Shown piece by piece: positions 9,645 through 18,649 of a stretch of DNA of 64,000 nucleotides; position 1 is the stretch's first letter, and each line of letters starts with the position of its first letter. Under the pieces are notes generated by a model that made no database searches, had not been told where the DNA came from, and saw only the letters and a list, made by a program, of their open reading frames with translations. Position numbers and translations under genes: made by a program. This DNA is from Rickettsia endosymbiont of Culicoides impunctatus (GTDB taxonomy: Bacteria > Pseudomonadota > Alphaproteobacteria > Rickettsiales > Rickettsiaceae). The stretch lies in NCBI GenBank assembly GCA_020410785.1, contig CP084573.1, positions 868,001 to 932,000 of the forward strand, written 5' to 3'.

Positions 9645-10521
9645 GTTCTGTTGACAAAATTTTTAACGTAACCATATTAAAGCTCCAACAAAATTTAGAA
9701 AGGCTAAAAAGGTGGTTGGGGCTTTATCAAACCTAGAAAATATACGCCTAAAATATTTGATTTTACCAAAGAAACATTCAATTAAATGGCGTTCTTTATA
9801 AATATGTTTATCATATTCACGTTGTACTTTACGATTAGATTTTGGTGGTATAACAACCTCACACCCCTTATTTTCTAAGCTTTCTACAAACGCACTACTA
9901 TCATATCCTTTATCGCCTATCACCGTCGTATTCTGAACATCTTTAGTAAGATTTTCAGCCTGAGTGATATCATTTCTTTGCCCAGCAGTTAGTATAAACT
10001 TCAGTGGGTTACCCAATGCATCAACGAGGGCATGAATTTTAGTACTAAAACCACCTTTGCTTCTACCTAAAGCTGCTTCCTCTTGATTACCTTTAATATA
10101 TCCAGATGAGCAAGCATGTGCTCTTACAATAGTTGCATCAATCATCATTGATTCCATATCTACATCTACTTTAACATGATCCATTAAAGCTTCCCATATA
10201 CCTTTGTCAACCCATCTCTTAAATCTGCGATAAACACTGTACCAACAACCATAATAATCAGGCAGAAGACGCCATTGACAACCTGTTCTAGCAATAAACC
10301 ATATTGCTTCAATAAACTGTCTTATTTTTTCCTCATTCTTGTTGTGTATAGCTTTTTTTTTCTTAAAAAATGATAAAATTGCTTCCCATGCTTGGTCTTC
10401 TATGTAATACTTCATATCGGTAGTTTCTTGGTTTCGATAACTAGAAACTACCATTTCTTCTTACTATTGCAACTTCTTTATTCTCCTCTGATAACTTAAC
10501 ATAAAATTTTGTCAACACAAC
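9645..10521 (-). mobile_element. Complete IS5-family insertion sequence (IS427-like), flanked by CTAG
   Basis: An 877-bp element with one transposase gene. The left end GTTCTGTTGACAAAATTTT (from 9645) and the right end AAAATTTTGTCAACACAAC (to 10521) form imperfect terminal inverted repeats. CTAG occurs immediately outside both ends (9641-9644 and 10522-10525), consistent with a target duplication; because CTAG is itself a palindrome, a 2-bp TA duplication is equally possible. The element looks intact and possibly active. Confidence 0.88.
9663..10454 (-). CDS. IS5-family transposase (DDE)
   Basis: The frame is 263 residues if read from 10454. The ATG at 10415 (MKYYIEDQAWEAILSFF) is the more typical start, giving 250 residues. 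The N-terminal DUF4096-type DNA-binding part contains TGCQWRLLPDYYG and WYSVYRRFKRW. The DDE catalytic domain shows MMIDATIVRAH, GDKGYDSSAF and RHLIECFFGKIKYFRRI, the Asp, Asp and Glu blocks expected of the IS427 group. Many relatives need a frameshift between two frames, while this one is continuous. The gene spans almost the whole element and ends close to the left inverted repeat. Confidence 0.93.
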   Translation of the reverse strand: MVVSSYRNQETTDMKYYIEDQAWEAILSFFKKKKAIHNKNEEKIRQFIEAIWFIARTGCQWRLLPDYYGCWYSVYRRFKRWVDKGIWEALMDHVKVDVDMESMMIDATIVRAHACSSGYIKGNQEEAALGRSKGGFSTKIHALVDALGNPLKFILTAGQRNDITQAENLTKDVQNTTVIGDKGYDSSAFVESLENKGCEVVIPPKSNRKVQREYDKHIYKERHLIECFFGKIKYFRRIFSRFDKAPTTFLAFLNFVGALIWLR

Positions 10522-10594
10522 CTAGAATTAGGTTACTTTAAAAGCTTTAACATAATCTAAACCATTGTAAATAATATTTAATAGAAGGTATAAA

Positions 10595-10858
10595 ATGCTA
10601 GAAAATAATTCAGAACAAGAAGATGTATGGCGTAATGAATTGGGGGAAACATATGAAGAGCAGGAGAGTCGTTTAGATCGTGAAGAATCTGTTAGAAAAC
10701 GCAATGCCATTATATTTGTTTTTCTTCCTATGCTAATTGGATTTCTAACATTTACTTATTTTTTCCTTAATTCAATAGAAGAAAAGAACAAATTGATGAA
10801 GCAACAGCAATCAACAACTATCAATAATACTCAAGATACAAAGAAAGAAAATAATTGA
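10595..10858 (+). CDS. Small single-pass membrane protein of unknown function
   Basis: An 87-residue protein not recognised as a known family. A charged N-terminal part (residues 1-37, rich in Glu and Arg) is followed by one hydrophobic segment (about 38-60, IIFVFLPMLIGFLTFTYFF), then a short polar tail rich in Gln, Thr, Asn and Lys. This predicts a cytoplasmic N terminus anchored in the inner membrane. It starts 73 bp from the insertion sequence end, so its original promoter may have been displaced. A strong terminator-like hairpin lies 40 bp after the stop, which supports a real transcript. Confidence 0.55.
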   Translation: MLENNSEQEDVWRNELGETYEEQESRLDREESVRKRNAIIFVFLPMLIGFLTFTYFFLNSIEEKNKLMKQQQSTTINNTQDTKKENN

Positions 10859-10863
10859 ATTAT

Positions 10864-10923
10864 ATATTAGACTTACCTAGGCTCTGTGAACACCACTCAA
10901 CCGTGAGTGTTCACGGTTTTTTT
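10864..10923 (+). terminator. Intrinsic terminator inside a dispersed-repeat end
   Basis: An 8-bp stem (AACCGTGA with TCACGGTT, loop GTGT) at 10899-10918 is followed by seven T. Just before it is TAGACTTACCTAGGCTCTG, the same end sequence as the element at 18650-18831. The GTGAGTGTTCACGG core recurs after ftsK, ubiA and lpdA. This copy has the best stem of the set. Confidence 0.8.
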
Positions 10924-11116
10924 ACTATTTTTTCTTAACAAACTTGTGGCGAAGACTCTATTTTGGTCACCTCAAAATCCAGTTTTGTAGCCTGTCTTTA
11001 AAGGTTTTTCACCATCGTTTCCTGGTAATGACCTCTGGGCTGTATATACTTCTATTAGTGAGACCACGCAAGTAGGTCGTGGCAATCCACATTTATTAAT
11101 TATTTACGAATTTCCA

Positions 11117-11145
11117 TTGACTAAAATAGATAGCGGTAATATAAT
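11117..11145 (+). promoter_or_regulatory. Sigma-70 promoter for rplU-rpmA
   Basis: The -35 box TTGACT (11117-11122), a 17-bp spacer and a perfect -10 box TATAAT (11140-11145) lie 41 bp before the rplU start codon. This is the best consensus promoter seen in the window and fits the high expression expected of ribosomal protein genes. Confidence 0.75.
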
Positions 11146-11185
11146 GTCGACTTAGTTTTGTTAAATTTTAGTTAGGATATTTTTC

Positions 11186-11503
11186 ATGTTCGCAATCGTC
11201 AAAGCAGGCGGAAAGCAGTATAAAGTCGGCAAAAACAGTGTAATCAAAATAGAAAAAATTGACGGTGAGAGAGGTGCAAAAATTCAACTTGATCAGGTGT
11301 TGATGATTGGTGAAGATTTCAAACCATCTTTTATAGGTACGCCAATGGTTCAGGGAGCTCTTGTTACTGCTGAAATTATTAACCAGTTTAGAGATAATAA
11401 GGTTATTGTTTTTAAGAAAAAACGTCGCCAGAATTATCGTCGTAAGAATGGTCATAGGCAGGAATTAACTGAACTAAAAATATTAGACATTACTAAACTA
11501 TAA
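11186..11503 (+). CDS. rplU: 50S ribosomal protein L21
   Basis: A 105-residue large-subunit protein, starting [20 protein letters not shown], the conserved L21 opening. The C-terminal [11 protein letters not shown] matches the L21 family signature. An AGGATATTTTTC stretch provides the ribosome binding site. It is the first gene of rplU-rpmA, with rpmA following after 25 bp, as in most bacteria. The gene is complete and of usual length. Confidence 0.97.
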   Translation: MFAIVKAGGKQYKVGKNSVIKIEKIDGERGAKIQLDQVLMIGEDFKPSFIGTPMVQGALVTAEIINQFRDNKVIVFKKKRRQNYRRKNGHRQELTELKILDITKL

Positions 11504-11528
11504 CGGGATTTATTTAAGGGTATTATAG

Positions 11529-11774
11529 ATGGCAACCAAAAAAGCTGGTGGTAGTTCTAGAAATGGTAGAGACTCAGCCGGTCGTAGATTAGGTGTTAAA
11601 AAATATGATGGGCAATATGTCATATCAGGTAATATAATTGTTAGGCAACGTGGTACTAAATTTTATCCAGGCAAAAATGTTGGGCTTGGAAGAGATCATA
11701 CGTTATTTGCCTTGGTTGCAGGTAAAGTAGAATTCTCTACTAGGAGAACCCATAAAATAGTTAATGTGGTATGA
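11529..11774 (+). CDS. rpmA: 50S ribosomal protein L27
   Basis: An 81-residue protein whose N terminus reaches towards the peptidyl transferase centre. It begins [20 protein letters not shown], and the conserved [15 protein letters not shown] segment follows. No cleavable extension of the Firmicutes kind is present. It lies 25 bp after rplU and probably shares its promoter. The family is usually about 85 residues, so this copy is complete. Confidence 0.97.
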   Translation: MATKKAGGSSRNGRDSAGRRLGVKKYDGQYVISGNIIVRQRGTKFYPGKNVGLGRDHTLFALVAGKVEFSTRRTHKIVNVV

Positions 11775-11816
11775 TATAGATTCCCACTTTCGCGAGAATG
11801 ACACTAATCAGATTTT

Positions 11817-13043
11817 ATGTCAATAATAGTTCAGAAATTCGGCGGAACTTCCGTTGCTAATATTGCAAGGATAAAAGAAATCATTCCAATTATTAAGTGG
11901 GAAAAGCAGCATGGTAATCAACTAGTAATCGTAGTTTCGGCTATGGCTGGTGTTACCAATCAGCTAGTTACTTTATGCAATGAAGTTTCTAGTCTTAAGA
12001 CCGATTCAGAATTGGCGGAATATGATGCCGCTCTTTGTAGTGGAGAGATGGTAACAGCGTCCTTACTCGCCCTTGAGTTACAACAACAAGGCATAGATGC
12101 AAGATCTGTGCTAGCATGGCAGTTACCTATCTTAACCAATGATAATTACAGCAAAGCTTTGGTTGAACAAATCTCTACTAGTTTATTAACAGAATGTATT
12201 AAGCAAAACATCATCCCGGTAGTTGCTGGATTCCAAGGTGTTACCAATAATAATCGATTGGCGACGCTTGGTCGAGGAGGATCAGATACTACCGCCTCGT
12301 TAATTGCAGCTGCTATACAAGCTGATAGATGTGATATATACACTGATGTAGAAGGGGTTTTTACTGCTGATCCGCGGATTGTTCATGGGGCAAAGAAATT
12401 ATCACAGATTAGTTTTGAGGAAATGCTGGAATTTGCATCTTGTGGGGCGAAAGTGTTGCATCCACGTTCCTTAGAAGCGGCTATTAGATATAACGTACCC
12501 ATACGCGTTTTATCGTCGTTCTCACTACCATTATACCATGAAGATAGTGTTACACTAATAACATCTAGAGAAAAAATTATGGAAAATAAAAAAATTACCG
12601 GCATTACTTCCAACAAAAATTTATTAAAATTAGTAGTAAATTCCGCTCAATTAACTTTTTCTAAGATATGTAACCTCATTTCTGACTATAATATTCACCT
12701 AGAATTAATGGAAAATATTGAAGAAAATAAACAGTATAGTTTTATTATCCAACTATCTGATAAAAATAAATTACAGCACTTACTAGATGATCTAAAAAAT
12801 ACTAATCAGATAAATAATTTTATTATCGACAGTCAAATTTCTATAGTATCGATCATTGGTCACGGCATTAAACATGATCATAACTTGCTTGGTATAATAT
12901 TAACTGAACTGGAAAAAGAAAATATATTAGTGAAAATGATACAAATTTCGGAAATTAAAATTTCTATCATAATAAAAGACCTCGACACTGAAAAAACTAT
13001 ACGTTGCTTACACCAACTATTTGAATTAGATAAATTAAATTAA
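11817..13043 (+). CDS. lysC: Aspartokinase
   Basis: A 408-residue enzyme that phosphorylates L-aspartate, the first step toward diaminopimelate and lysine. The N-terminal kinase domain has the signature KFGGTSVANIARIKEI and the substrate-site segments GRGGSDTTASLIAAAIQAD and FTADPRIV. The C-terminal region (about 250-408) holds two ACT-type regulatory domains of weaker conservation. In Rickettsia-like organisms the pathway mainly feeds peptidoglycan cross-linking. It follows rpmA after 42 bp containing a short repeat fragment (TTCCCACTTTCGCGAGAATG) and precedes pgpA by 11 bp, so lysC and pgpA are probably co-transcribed. Confidence 0.94.
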   Translation: MSIIVQKFGGTSVANIARIKEIIPIIKWEKQHGNQLVIVVSAMAGVTNQLVTLCNEVSSLKTDSELAEYDAALCSGEMVTASLLALELQQQGIDARSVLAWQLPILTNDNYSKALVEQISTSLLTECIKQNIIPVVAGFQGVTNNNRLATLGRGGSDTTASLIAAAIQADRCDIYTDVEGVFTADPRIVHGAKKLSQISFEEMLEFASCGAKVLHPRSLEAAIRYNVPIRVLSSFSLPLYHEDSVTLITSREKIMENKKITGITSNKNLLKLVVNSAQLTFSKICNLISDYNIHLELMENIEENKQYSFIIQLSDKNKLQHLLDDLKNTNQINNFIIDSQISIVSIIGHGIKHDHNLLGIILTELEKENILVKMIQISEIKISIIIKDLDTEKTIRCLHQLFELDKLN

Positions 13044-13054
13044 GCAGGGTTATT

Positions 13055-13612
13055 ATGTTTAATAAACATAAATTTGCAGAACTTATTGTAACTTTTTTCT
13101 ATGTAGGTAAAATAAAATATTGTCCTGGTACATTTGGCTCTCTGGCTGCTTTCCCTTTGTGCTACTGGATATTATATCTTTCCATGCAAGCAGAACTTAT
13201 TAGTATCTTTATTATCGCTTTTTTGATTTGCCTGTTACTATTTATATTAGGCACATATTTTTCCTCAATATATATACAATATAGTAAGCAAGATGATCCA
13301 AAAGAAGTGGTGATTGATGAGGTAGTGGGTCAAATGCTAACATTAATATTAAGCTTTCCTTCCGTTTTTTTTATGAATTATTCAGGACTTACAAAATATT
13401 TAAGTTCACCTGTACTAAATTTTATCTTTTTATTGGCTTTACCTTTTGCTCTGTTCAGATTATTTGATATTATCAAACCATGGTCAATAAATTGGCTTGA
13501 TGCCAATATTAAAGGTGGTATTGGCGTTATGGTAGATGATATTGCTGCAGCAATTTTTGCTTCAGTTATGCATTACGCTATCACTTTTAGTCTAATAGAT
13601 TGGTTTGGCTAA
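13055..13612 (+). CDS. pgpA: Phosphatidylglycerophosphatase A
   Basis: A 185-residue inner-membrane enzyme removing phosphate from phosphatidylglycerophosphate to make phosphatidylglycerol. The N-terminal signature KYCPGTFGSLAAFP and the catalytic segment KEVVIDEVVGQML are intact, and four hydrophobic segments follow. AGGG (RBS) lies just upstream of the ATG. The last 4 bp overlap the 3' end of the convergent chpT gene. Confidence 0.93.
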   Translation: MFNKHKFAELIVTFFYVGKIKYCPGTFGSLAAFPLCYWILYLSMQAELISIFIIAFLICLLLFILGTYFSSIYIQYSKQDDPKEVVIDEVVGQMLTLILSFPSVFFMNYSGLTKYLSSPVLNFIFLLALPFALFRLFDIIKPWSINWLDANIKGGIGVMVDDIAAAIFASVMHYAITFSLIDWFG

Positions 13613-14307
13613 AGCATAAGAGTATACTCCACTGAATCGATTAATGGAGTAACCAATAACTTATAGCCATATTCTGTAATTAAGTAGTAAGTGTAATATT
13701 CGTGAACATTTTCTATAGTTATACTCGAATGATCTGAAGAGTTGGCTCCTGCAAATACTTGCGGGATATTCGAGTATACATCCTTAATAATTCTTTTTCC
13801 AAGCAAAATATCTATTTTATTCTGATCAAATTTGAGATTTGTGGCTATTACTATAATTTTCATACCAATAAATTTATCATATTGTATCTCCAGCTCAACT
13901 TTAATAATAGCATTTTTGGATAGATTATTAGACGCTACAACAATTAAACAGATAATAATCTGGGCTATATGGTCATTGATATCTGTGCTATATAACCTTG
14001 TAAATATTAGTTCAATATTATGATTTTTTGATTTTACAAAATCAGTAGCTAATCTATTAACTTCTACAATAGAAGTTTTGCTATTCTCAGAAGCTAGGGA
14101 ATATAAATAACGATAAAACTGTAAAGAGCGTATCAGCCTATTAGTACTATCCTGAATCAGTTTAATAGCTTTTTCTTGATGTTCTATAGTTTTTATTAAG
14201 TCAATACTATTATCTATAACCCCTATTGTTCCTGCAAAATCATGACATATTTTTTCATTTAAAGCTTGGCTCAGCCTTATTAAACTTGGGCTTATTGAAT
14301 TTAACAT
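13609..14307 (-). CDS. chpT: ChpT-like histidine phosphotransferase
   Basis: A 232-residue protein resembling ChpT, which relays phosphate from the CckA kinase to the CtrA regulator in alphaproteobacteria. The N-terminal dimerisation helix carries the phosphoacceptor His in LNEKICHDFAGTIGVIDN (about residues 16-33). The remainder resembles a degenerate GHKL fold (DUF2328-type) without a clear ATP-binding G box, as expected for a non-catalytic phosphotransferase. It lies 3' to 3' against pgpA and follows sdhA on the same strand. The assignment rests on the His motif and overall layout, because sequence conservation outside this motif is low. Confidence 0.75.
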   Translation of the reverse strand: MLNSISPSLIRLSQALNEKICHDFAGTIGVIDNSIDLIKTIEHQEKAIKLIQDSTNRLIRSLQFYRYLYSLASENSKTSIVEVNRLATDFVKSKNHNIELIFTRLYSTDINDHIAQIIICLIVVASNNLSKNAIIKVELEIQYDKFIGMKIIVIATNLKFDQNKIDILLGKRIIKDVYSNIPQVFAGANSSDHSSITIENVHEYYTYYLITEYGYKLLVTPLIDSVEYTLML

Positions 14308-14318
14308 AAACTGTATTT

Positions 14319-16112
14319 TTAATAAACTCGTTTAGCTGGCGGAATTGCCGCTACTTCATCTGTTAAAGTTGTAAGAGTTACCGGTTTATAATCTAGTTTG
14401 ACATTACCTTGTTCGTCAATCCAAGCCAGTGTATGTTTCATCCACTCCTCGTCGTTACGTTCTAAATAATCCTCCCTAGAATGAGCCCCTCTACTTTCCT
14501 TTCTATTGGCAGCAGAATGCATAGTAATTACTGCTTGGTCTAATAAATTAGCTAATTCTAATGCTTCAACCAAGTCGCTATTCCATATTAATGATTTATC
14601 ATTGATCTGAATATCAGCATATTCCTTTCGTGCCTGATCAATCAGTTCTTTTCCTTGATCTAGAACTTCTTGAGTTCTAAATACTGCTGCATGGTTTTGC
14701 ATAATTTTTTGCATTTTGAGTCTTAGATCAGCTACTGGTATTTCTCCTTTAGCATGACGTATACCGTCAAATCTGCTAATTATTTTATCCAATATTGATT
14801 GAGGTAGAACCTTATGTGGTTGCCCCGCTTTAACAATTTCAGCAGCTTTTTTTGCTGCCGCCCTACCAAATACCACTAAATCAAGCAAAGAGTTCGATCC
14901 TAATCGATTAGCTCCATGTACTGAAACGCAGGCAGCCTCACCAATCGACATTAATCCAGGAATAATTTTATGATGATTATCCTGATCTTTATCAATAACT
15001 TGCCCATGGTAATTTGTTGGTATTCCCCCCATATTATAATGTACTGTTGGTAATACCGGTATTGGCTGGGTGTTAACATTAACCCCAGCAAAAATCTTTG
15101 CTGTTTCGGAAATACCCGGTAAACGTTCGTGAAGAATTTCCGGCGATAAATGATCTAAATGAAGGAATACATGATCTTTATGCTCACCTACGCCTCTATT
15201 TTCTCTGATTTCCATGGTAATAGCTCTTGAAACCACATCTCTTGAAGCAAGGTCTTTAGCGGCTGGAGCATATCGTTCCATAAATCTTTCACCATTGGCA
15301 TTTACTAAATAACCGCCTTCTCCCCTAGCACCTTCTGTAATTAAGCAACCAGACCCATATATACCAGTTGGATGGAATTGAACAAATTCCATATCCTGCA
15401 AGGCAATGGAGCTTCTTGCCACCATTCCCCCTCCATCACCGGTACAAGTATGAGCACTTGTGGCAGAAAAATAAGCTCTACCATATCCGCCAGTAGCTAA
15501 TACTACTAAGTGAGAATGAAAACAATGTATTGTCCCATCATCAAGATTCCAAGCAACTACCCCTACACATTCTCCATTATTCATTAACAAATCAATGGCA
15601 AAATATTCAATAAAAAATTGAGCTTTATTTTTTAAAGCTTGTTGGTATAAAGTATGTAATATGGCATGACCCGTACGATCTGCTGCAGCACAAGTCCTTT
15701 GGGCAGCTTGTCCCTTGCCATAATTTGTCGTCATACCACCAAAAGGACGCTGATAAATTTTACCTTCTTCTGTTCGTGAGAAAGGTACCCCATAATGTTC
15801 AAGCTCCAGTACCGCGGCAGCTGCATGTTTACACATATACTCAATCGCGTCTTGATCACCCAACCAATCCGAACCCTTTACGGTATCATACATATGCCAA
15901 CGCCAATCATCTTGCCCCATATTACCAAGAGAGGCACTGATACCACCTTGTGCCGCTACAGTATGGCTTCTAGTGGGAAAAACCTTGCTAATACAAGCAG
16001 TACTCAACCCCTCTTTTGCCATACCAAAAGTTGCCCTAAGACCAGCTCCTCCAGCTCCAACTACCACTACATCAAATTGATGGTAGACAATATTATAAGA
16101 TTTAGTAGACAT
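14319..16112 (-). CDS. sdhA: Succinate dehydrogenase flavoprotein subunit
   Basis: A 597-residue catalytic subunit of complex II, oxidising succinate to fumarate and passing electrons to the iron-sulfur subunit. The FAD-binding [14 protein letters not shown] is near residue 19. The covalent FAD-attachment motif SHTVAAQGG is near residue 47, and the active-site segments [21 protein letters not shown] and RLGSNSLLD are present, as is the C-terminal [10 protein letters not shown]. The sdhC and sdhD genes lie upstream on the same strand but are separated by a 180-bp palindromic element. The iron-sulfur gene sdhB is not in the window. Confidence 0.97.
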   Translation of the reverse strand: MSTKSYNIVYHQFDVVVVGAGGAGLRATFGMAKEGLSTACISKVFPTRSHTVAAQGGISASLGNMGQDDWRWHMYDTVKGSDWLGDQDAIEYMCKHAAAAVLELEHYGVPFSRTEEGKIYQRPFGGMTTNYGKGQAAQRTCAAADRTGHAILHTLYQQALKNKAQFFIEYFAIDLLMNNGECVGVVAWNLDDGTIHCFHSHLVVLATGGYGRAYFSATSAHTCTGDGGGMVARSSIALQDMEFVQFHPTGIYGSGCLITEGARGEGGYLVNANGERFMERYAPAAKDLASRDVVSRAITMEIRENRGVGEHKDHVFLHLDHLSPEILHERLPGISETAKIFAGVNVNTQPIPVLPTVHYNMGGIPTNYHGQVIDKDQDNHHKIIPGLMSIGEAACVSVHGANRLGSNSLLDLVVFGRAAAKKAAEIVKAGQPHKVLPQSILDKIISRFDGIRHAKGEIPVADLRLKMQKIMQNHAAVFRTQEVLDQGKELIDQARKEYADIQINDKSLIWNSDLVEALELANLLDQAVITMHSAANRKESRGAHSREDYLERNDEEWMKHTLAWIDEQGNVKLDYKPVTLTTLTDEVAAIPPAKRVY

Positions 16113-16156
16113 TCATAAATTCCTTTTATTCCAAATAATACTCAAATAATTTTAAC

Positions 16157-16336
16157 CTATAGCTAATCCGGCTAATATTATTCAGTCTATTAGCAAGGAG
16201 TAGCGAAACACGATTAAGCAATTACTTTCCTGGATTGCCGCGTCGCCACTAAAGTGGCTCCTCGCAATGACGATTTATAAACCCAAGCGTCATTGCGAGG
16301 AGGCGAAAGCCGACGAAGCAATCCATTTAGCTATAG
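16157..16336. repeat. Palindromic element (CGTCATTGCGAGG family) between sdhD and sdhA
   Basis: The core has two inverted arms: one with GATTGC, GTCGCC and CTCCTCGCAATGACG (16230-16273), the other with CGTCATTGCGAGGAGG to GACGAAGCAATCC (16287-16325). The outer edges read CTATAGCTAATCCGG on the left and TTAGCTATAG on the right. The right edge contains the sdhD stop codon. It lies within the sdhC-sdhD-sdhA transcription unit. Confidence 0.8.
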
Positions 16337-16711
16337 TATAGCATAAAATAATGCTACCACTAAGAATGCAATCGTTATAATACAAAATATTTGCAAAAAT
16401 ATAATTAACCCAATACGAAGCTTGATACAACTAATATAATCCTCAATTACCACTCGCATACCAAGCATGGCATGATAGAAGGTGGTAATAATCAATATGC
16501 CCAAAGGCACAATATTGTAAGGTTTCTGTAAAGTACCAACAAAATGAGTTAAATCCTTGCCAATATTACATTTAATAAAGACTATTAGCCAAATAGAGCA
16601 AATTGCCAAAATAATAGCAGTGATTCTTTGATGTAACCAGTGACTAGAGCCACTTTTTGCCGAACCAACTCCTTTAGCTTTTGCTAAATCTGTCCTTAAA
16701 TTAGTATTCAT
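16331..16711 (-). CDS. sdhD: Succinate dehydrogenase membrane anchor subunit D
   Basis: A 126-residue membrane anchor of complex II. I chose the ATG at 16711 (MNTNLRTDLAKAKGVGSAKS), because this opening is typical of alphaproteobacterial SdhD and leaves 23 bp after sdhC; a longer frame from 16747 overlaps sdhC. Three hydrophobic helices follow. The segment SHWLHQRITAI near the start and FYHAMLGMRVVIEDY in the second helix match the heme/quinone-binding region. The stop codon lies in the edge of a palindromic repeat. Confidence 0.9.
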   Translation of the reverse strand: MNTNLRTDLAKAKGVGSAKSGSSHWLHQRITAIILAICSIWLIVFIKCNIGKDLTHFVGTLQKPYNIVPLGILIITTFYHAMLGMRVVIEDYISCIKLRIGLIIFLQIFCIITIAFLVVALFYAIL

Positions 16712-16734
16712 ATAGAGACCATAAATTAAATTGA

Positions 16735-17133
16735 CTATAACAACCAAAAAGCTAATGTCATAACTATTGAGGCTATTACAACAAACCAGCCTGTGAAGTT
16801 AATAGCTCTTATTGAAAAGCAACGCCCACTATCCCAAATTAAGTGACGCACCCCATTACATAAATGGTAAAACCAGGCAAAACTTATAAATATTGGAGGG
16901 ATTTTAAATAAACTACATTTAAAGAACTGTAAATATTCAGGATTAAATTTGCTAAAAGACAATAAAATAAAACACCATATCAATACTGATAGTGCAAAAA
17001 ATAAGCCTATCCCCGTCATACGATGCACAATAGACAAAACAGCACTGATCTGTTTTTTATATATTGTTAAATGAGGCGAAGTTGGTCTGCTATTATAAAT
17101 TTCCTGCTTTGTTTTTGTCATATATTTTGTCAT
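16735..17133 (-). CDS. sdhC: Succinate dehydrogenase cytochrome b556 subunit
   Basis: A 132-residue membrane anchor that binds heme b together with SdhD. The signature RPTSPHLTIYKKQ is followed by SIVHRMTGIG, whose His lies at the start of the first helix. The heme-ligand region HLCNGVRHLIWDSG precedes the third helix. Three hydrophobic segments are visible. A second ATG four codons in (MTKTKQEIY) could be the true start. It is the first gene of the sdhC-sdhD-(repeat)-sdhA cluster. Confidence 0.92.
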   Translation of the reverse strand: MTKYMTKTKQEIYNSRPTSPHLTIYKKQISAVLSIVHRMTGIGLFFALSVLIWCFILLSFSKFNPEYLQFFKCSLFKIPPIFISFAWFYHLCNGVRHLIWDSGRCFSIRAINFTGWFVVIASIVMTLAFWLL

Positions 17134-17199
17134 AAATTATATTTTATAGTAAAAATCGTTGTTTATGGTACAATAAAAATGTCATCTCAATTCCAACTG

Positions 17200-17357
17200 T
17201 GATGCCATGCACGGATATACCCTATATAGAATGAACAACAATAGGGAAACCCAAAATGAAATATAACATAATAGGAATAGATTTAGCAAAAAATATTTTT
17301 CATTTCCATGGAGCAATGATAATTTTTAGCTCATTAACCACTTCTGCAACTCTTTAG
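17200..17357 (+). pseudogene. 5' remnant of an IS110-family transposase gene
   Basis: The ATG at 17256 opens a 33-residue frame, MKYNIIGIDLAKNIFHFHGA and onward, that reads like the RuvC-like start of IS110/IS1111-type transposases (IGIDLAKN..F). The similarity stops after about 20 residues, and a TAG ends the frame at 17357. The upstream bases (ATGCCATGCACGGATATACC) look like the leader of such elements. The rest of the element is gone, so this is a deletion scar. Confidence 0.6.
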
Positions 17358-17410
17358 GTTAATTGAGTATATTCATATGCTAAAACATAACAATCTCATG
17401 AAAACTTTTG

Positions 17411-17438
17411 TTGACAAAATTGAGGAAGGTAGTACTAT
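17411..17438 (+). promoter_or_regulatory. Sigma-70 promoter candidate for rpmJ
   Basis: TTGACA (17411-17416), a 16-bp spacer and TACTAT (17433-17438) lie about 90 bp before rpmJ. The bases around the -35 box (GTTGACAAAATT) also match part of the inverted repeat of the IS at 9645, which could be coincidence. Confidence 0.5.
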
Positions 17439-17527
17439 TGCTTTTTTAATTTAAGATAGCAGAAATTTGAAAGTTGATTTACCACTTTTAAAGTTTTTGT
17501 TAAATAATATCAAAGGATAAATTTTAT

Positions 17528-17653
17528 ATGAAAGTTGTAAGTTCGTTAAAATCTCTAAAGAAAAGAGATAAAGATTGCCAAGTTGTAAAAAGAAAAGGTA
17601 AAATTCTTGTAATAAACAAGAAAATTAAAAGGTTTAAAGCTAAGCAAGGTTAG
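17528..17653 (+). CDS. rpmJ: 50S ribosomal protein L36
   Basis: A 41-residue large-subunit protein. It begins [20 protein letters not shown] and ends KRFKAKQG, the form seen in alphaproteobacteria. Like many such L36 proteins it lacks the full four-residue zinc set, keeping a single Cys. A monocistronic arrangement is likely, with a promoter about 90 bp upstream. Confidence 0.93.
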   Translation: MKVVSSLKSLKKRDKDCQVVKRKGKILVINKKIKRFKAKQG

Positions 17654-17705
17654 ATAATTTAGAAATTTCATAGTTGTTGATTAAATTTCTAAGATTTAAT
17701 TTTAG

Positions 17706-18128
17706 ATGGAGTATCTTATGCAAAATACTAATTTGATAATCGTTGCAGTAGGTCTAGTTGTAGTATTTATTATATTCTTTGTTTATAAGAAGAGCAAGAA
17801 TGCGTCTGTTAGTATGCTTATCAAGGATACTAATAATGCACAAGAGCTTAATGCACCATTTAATAAAGCAGATAATACCAAAAAGCTAACTCTAAAAGAA
17901 AAGGTTGAGCTATCGTGGAAGTTCTTATATGAAATTACAGAATCAATTGTTAATAAATTTTCTAAAAAGGATGTAGAATTAGTAAATCATCTTGGTCACA
18001 CATTGTTAAATAACGGGATGAAGTATGAGCATGTAGTAGACCTTGGTATTAAACAACAAGTTACATCAAGAGCTGCAAATATTGAACAACAAGCCCATTC
18101 TCAGTCTCAGAAATCTTTGGGTAAATAA
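17706..18128 (+). CDS. Membrane-anchored hypothetical protein, resembles Rickettsia DUF2660
   Basis: A 140-residue protein. An N-terminal hydrophobic helix (about residues 8-27, LIIVAVGLVVVFIIFFVYK) suggests an inner-membrane anchor with the rest in the cytoplasm. The soluble part contains KLTLKEKVELSWKFLYEITE and a Gln/Ser-rich tail. From memory it resembles a small Rickettsia-restricted family annotated DUF2660; I cannot confirm this. The first ATG (MEYLM) may be replaced by MQNTN five codons later, which sits after GGAGTATCTT (RBS-like). No function is inferred. Confidence 0.6.
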   Translation: MEYLMQNTNLIIVAVGLVVVFIIFFVYKKSKNASVSMLIKDTNNAQELNAPFNKADNTKKLTLKEKVELSWKFLYEITESIVNKFSKKDVELVNHLGHTLLNNGMKYEHVVDLGIKQQVTSRAANIEQQAHSQSQKSLGK

Positions 18129-18329
18129 GCACTAATAACGGTATTTTTGACAGCAAGATTAATTGTGAGCGTTCAGGAAAAAAAGTTAAAGTACAAGATG
18201 TCTATTAGCGAGAAGGTCACTTTACAACATTACGTCATTGCGAGCTGATGTATCCCCAGGAAATTGTTGCAAAATAGCAAGAATTGATAGAATATCTTCA
18301 TTATTTAATGATGATGGAGATAGTAGGTT
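18129..18329. repeat. Fragments of dispersed repeats
   Basis: Contains GTGAGCGTTCAGG plus an A-run, then AGTTAAAGTACAAGATGTC, which matches in reverse the right end of the composite element after ftsK. It also contains a piece of the CGTCATTGCGAG core (about 18232-18246). The pieces are out of order, consistent with a decayed element. Confidence 0.5.
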
Positions 18330-18644
18330 ATGGATGTAAAAACAGTATTAAATGAAGTAATAAAAGAACATTGTCCTTTTATACATAATAATCGTTTAAA
18401 TGCGTTACTTGATGTTGCAGAAGGCTTGCGATATAGTCAGAATTTGTCTTTGAGTGCAATTGGCAGGAACTTGAGTGGTAATAGTAAAGTAAAACATAAA
18501 ATAAAAAAAGTTGATAGATGTATAGGTGTTTATAAAATTTTCTTTATTAAATATTCATTATGCCATACCATTCCCCTACTATTCTTTGGGTTTATTGGTT
18601 ATACAATTGATTATCACTATAGGTATAAAAATAAAAAACTTTGA
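18330..18644 (+). pseudogene. N-terminal remnant of an IS4-family transposase
   Basis: The first 65 or so residues (NNRLNALLDVAEGLRYSQNL, LSLSAIGRNLSGNSKVKHKI, KKVDR) resemble the DNA-binding N terminus of IS4/IS10-type transposases. After KKVDR the similarity is lost, and the frame ends in an unrelated 40-residue tail. The DDE catalytic domain is missing, so it cannot be active. The decayed frame ends right beside the MITE at 18650. Confidence 0.65.
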
Positions 18645-18649
18645 TAAAT

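Larger units (their letters stand above)
17134..17527. other. Intergenic scar region between sdhC and rpmJ
   Basis: About 390 bp. It contains the sdhC promoter region on the minus strand, a truncated IS110-type remnant on the plus strand and a promoter for rpmJ. No intact gene other than the short frames described separately. Confidence 0.5.

Noticed and set aside
17387-17455. Short frame MLKHNNLMKTFVDKIEEG upstream of rpmJ
   Set aside because: Only 22-25 codons, overlaps the likely promoter and has no known relative.
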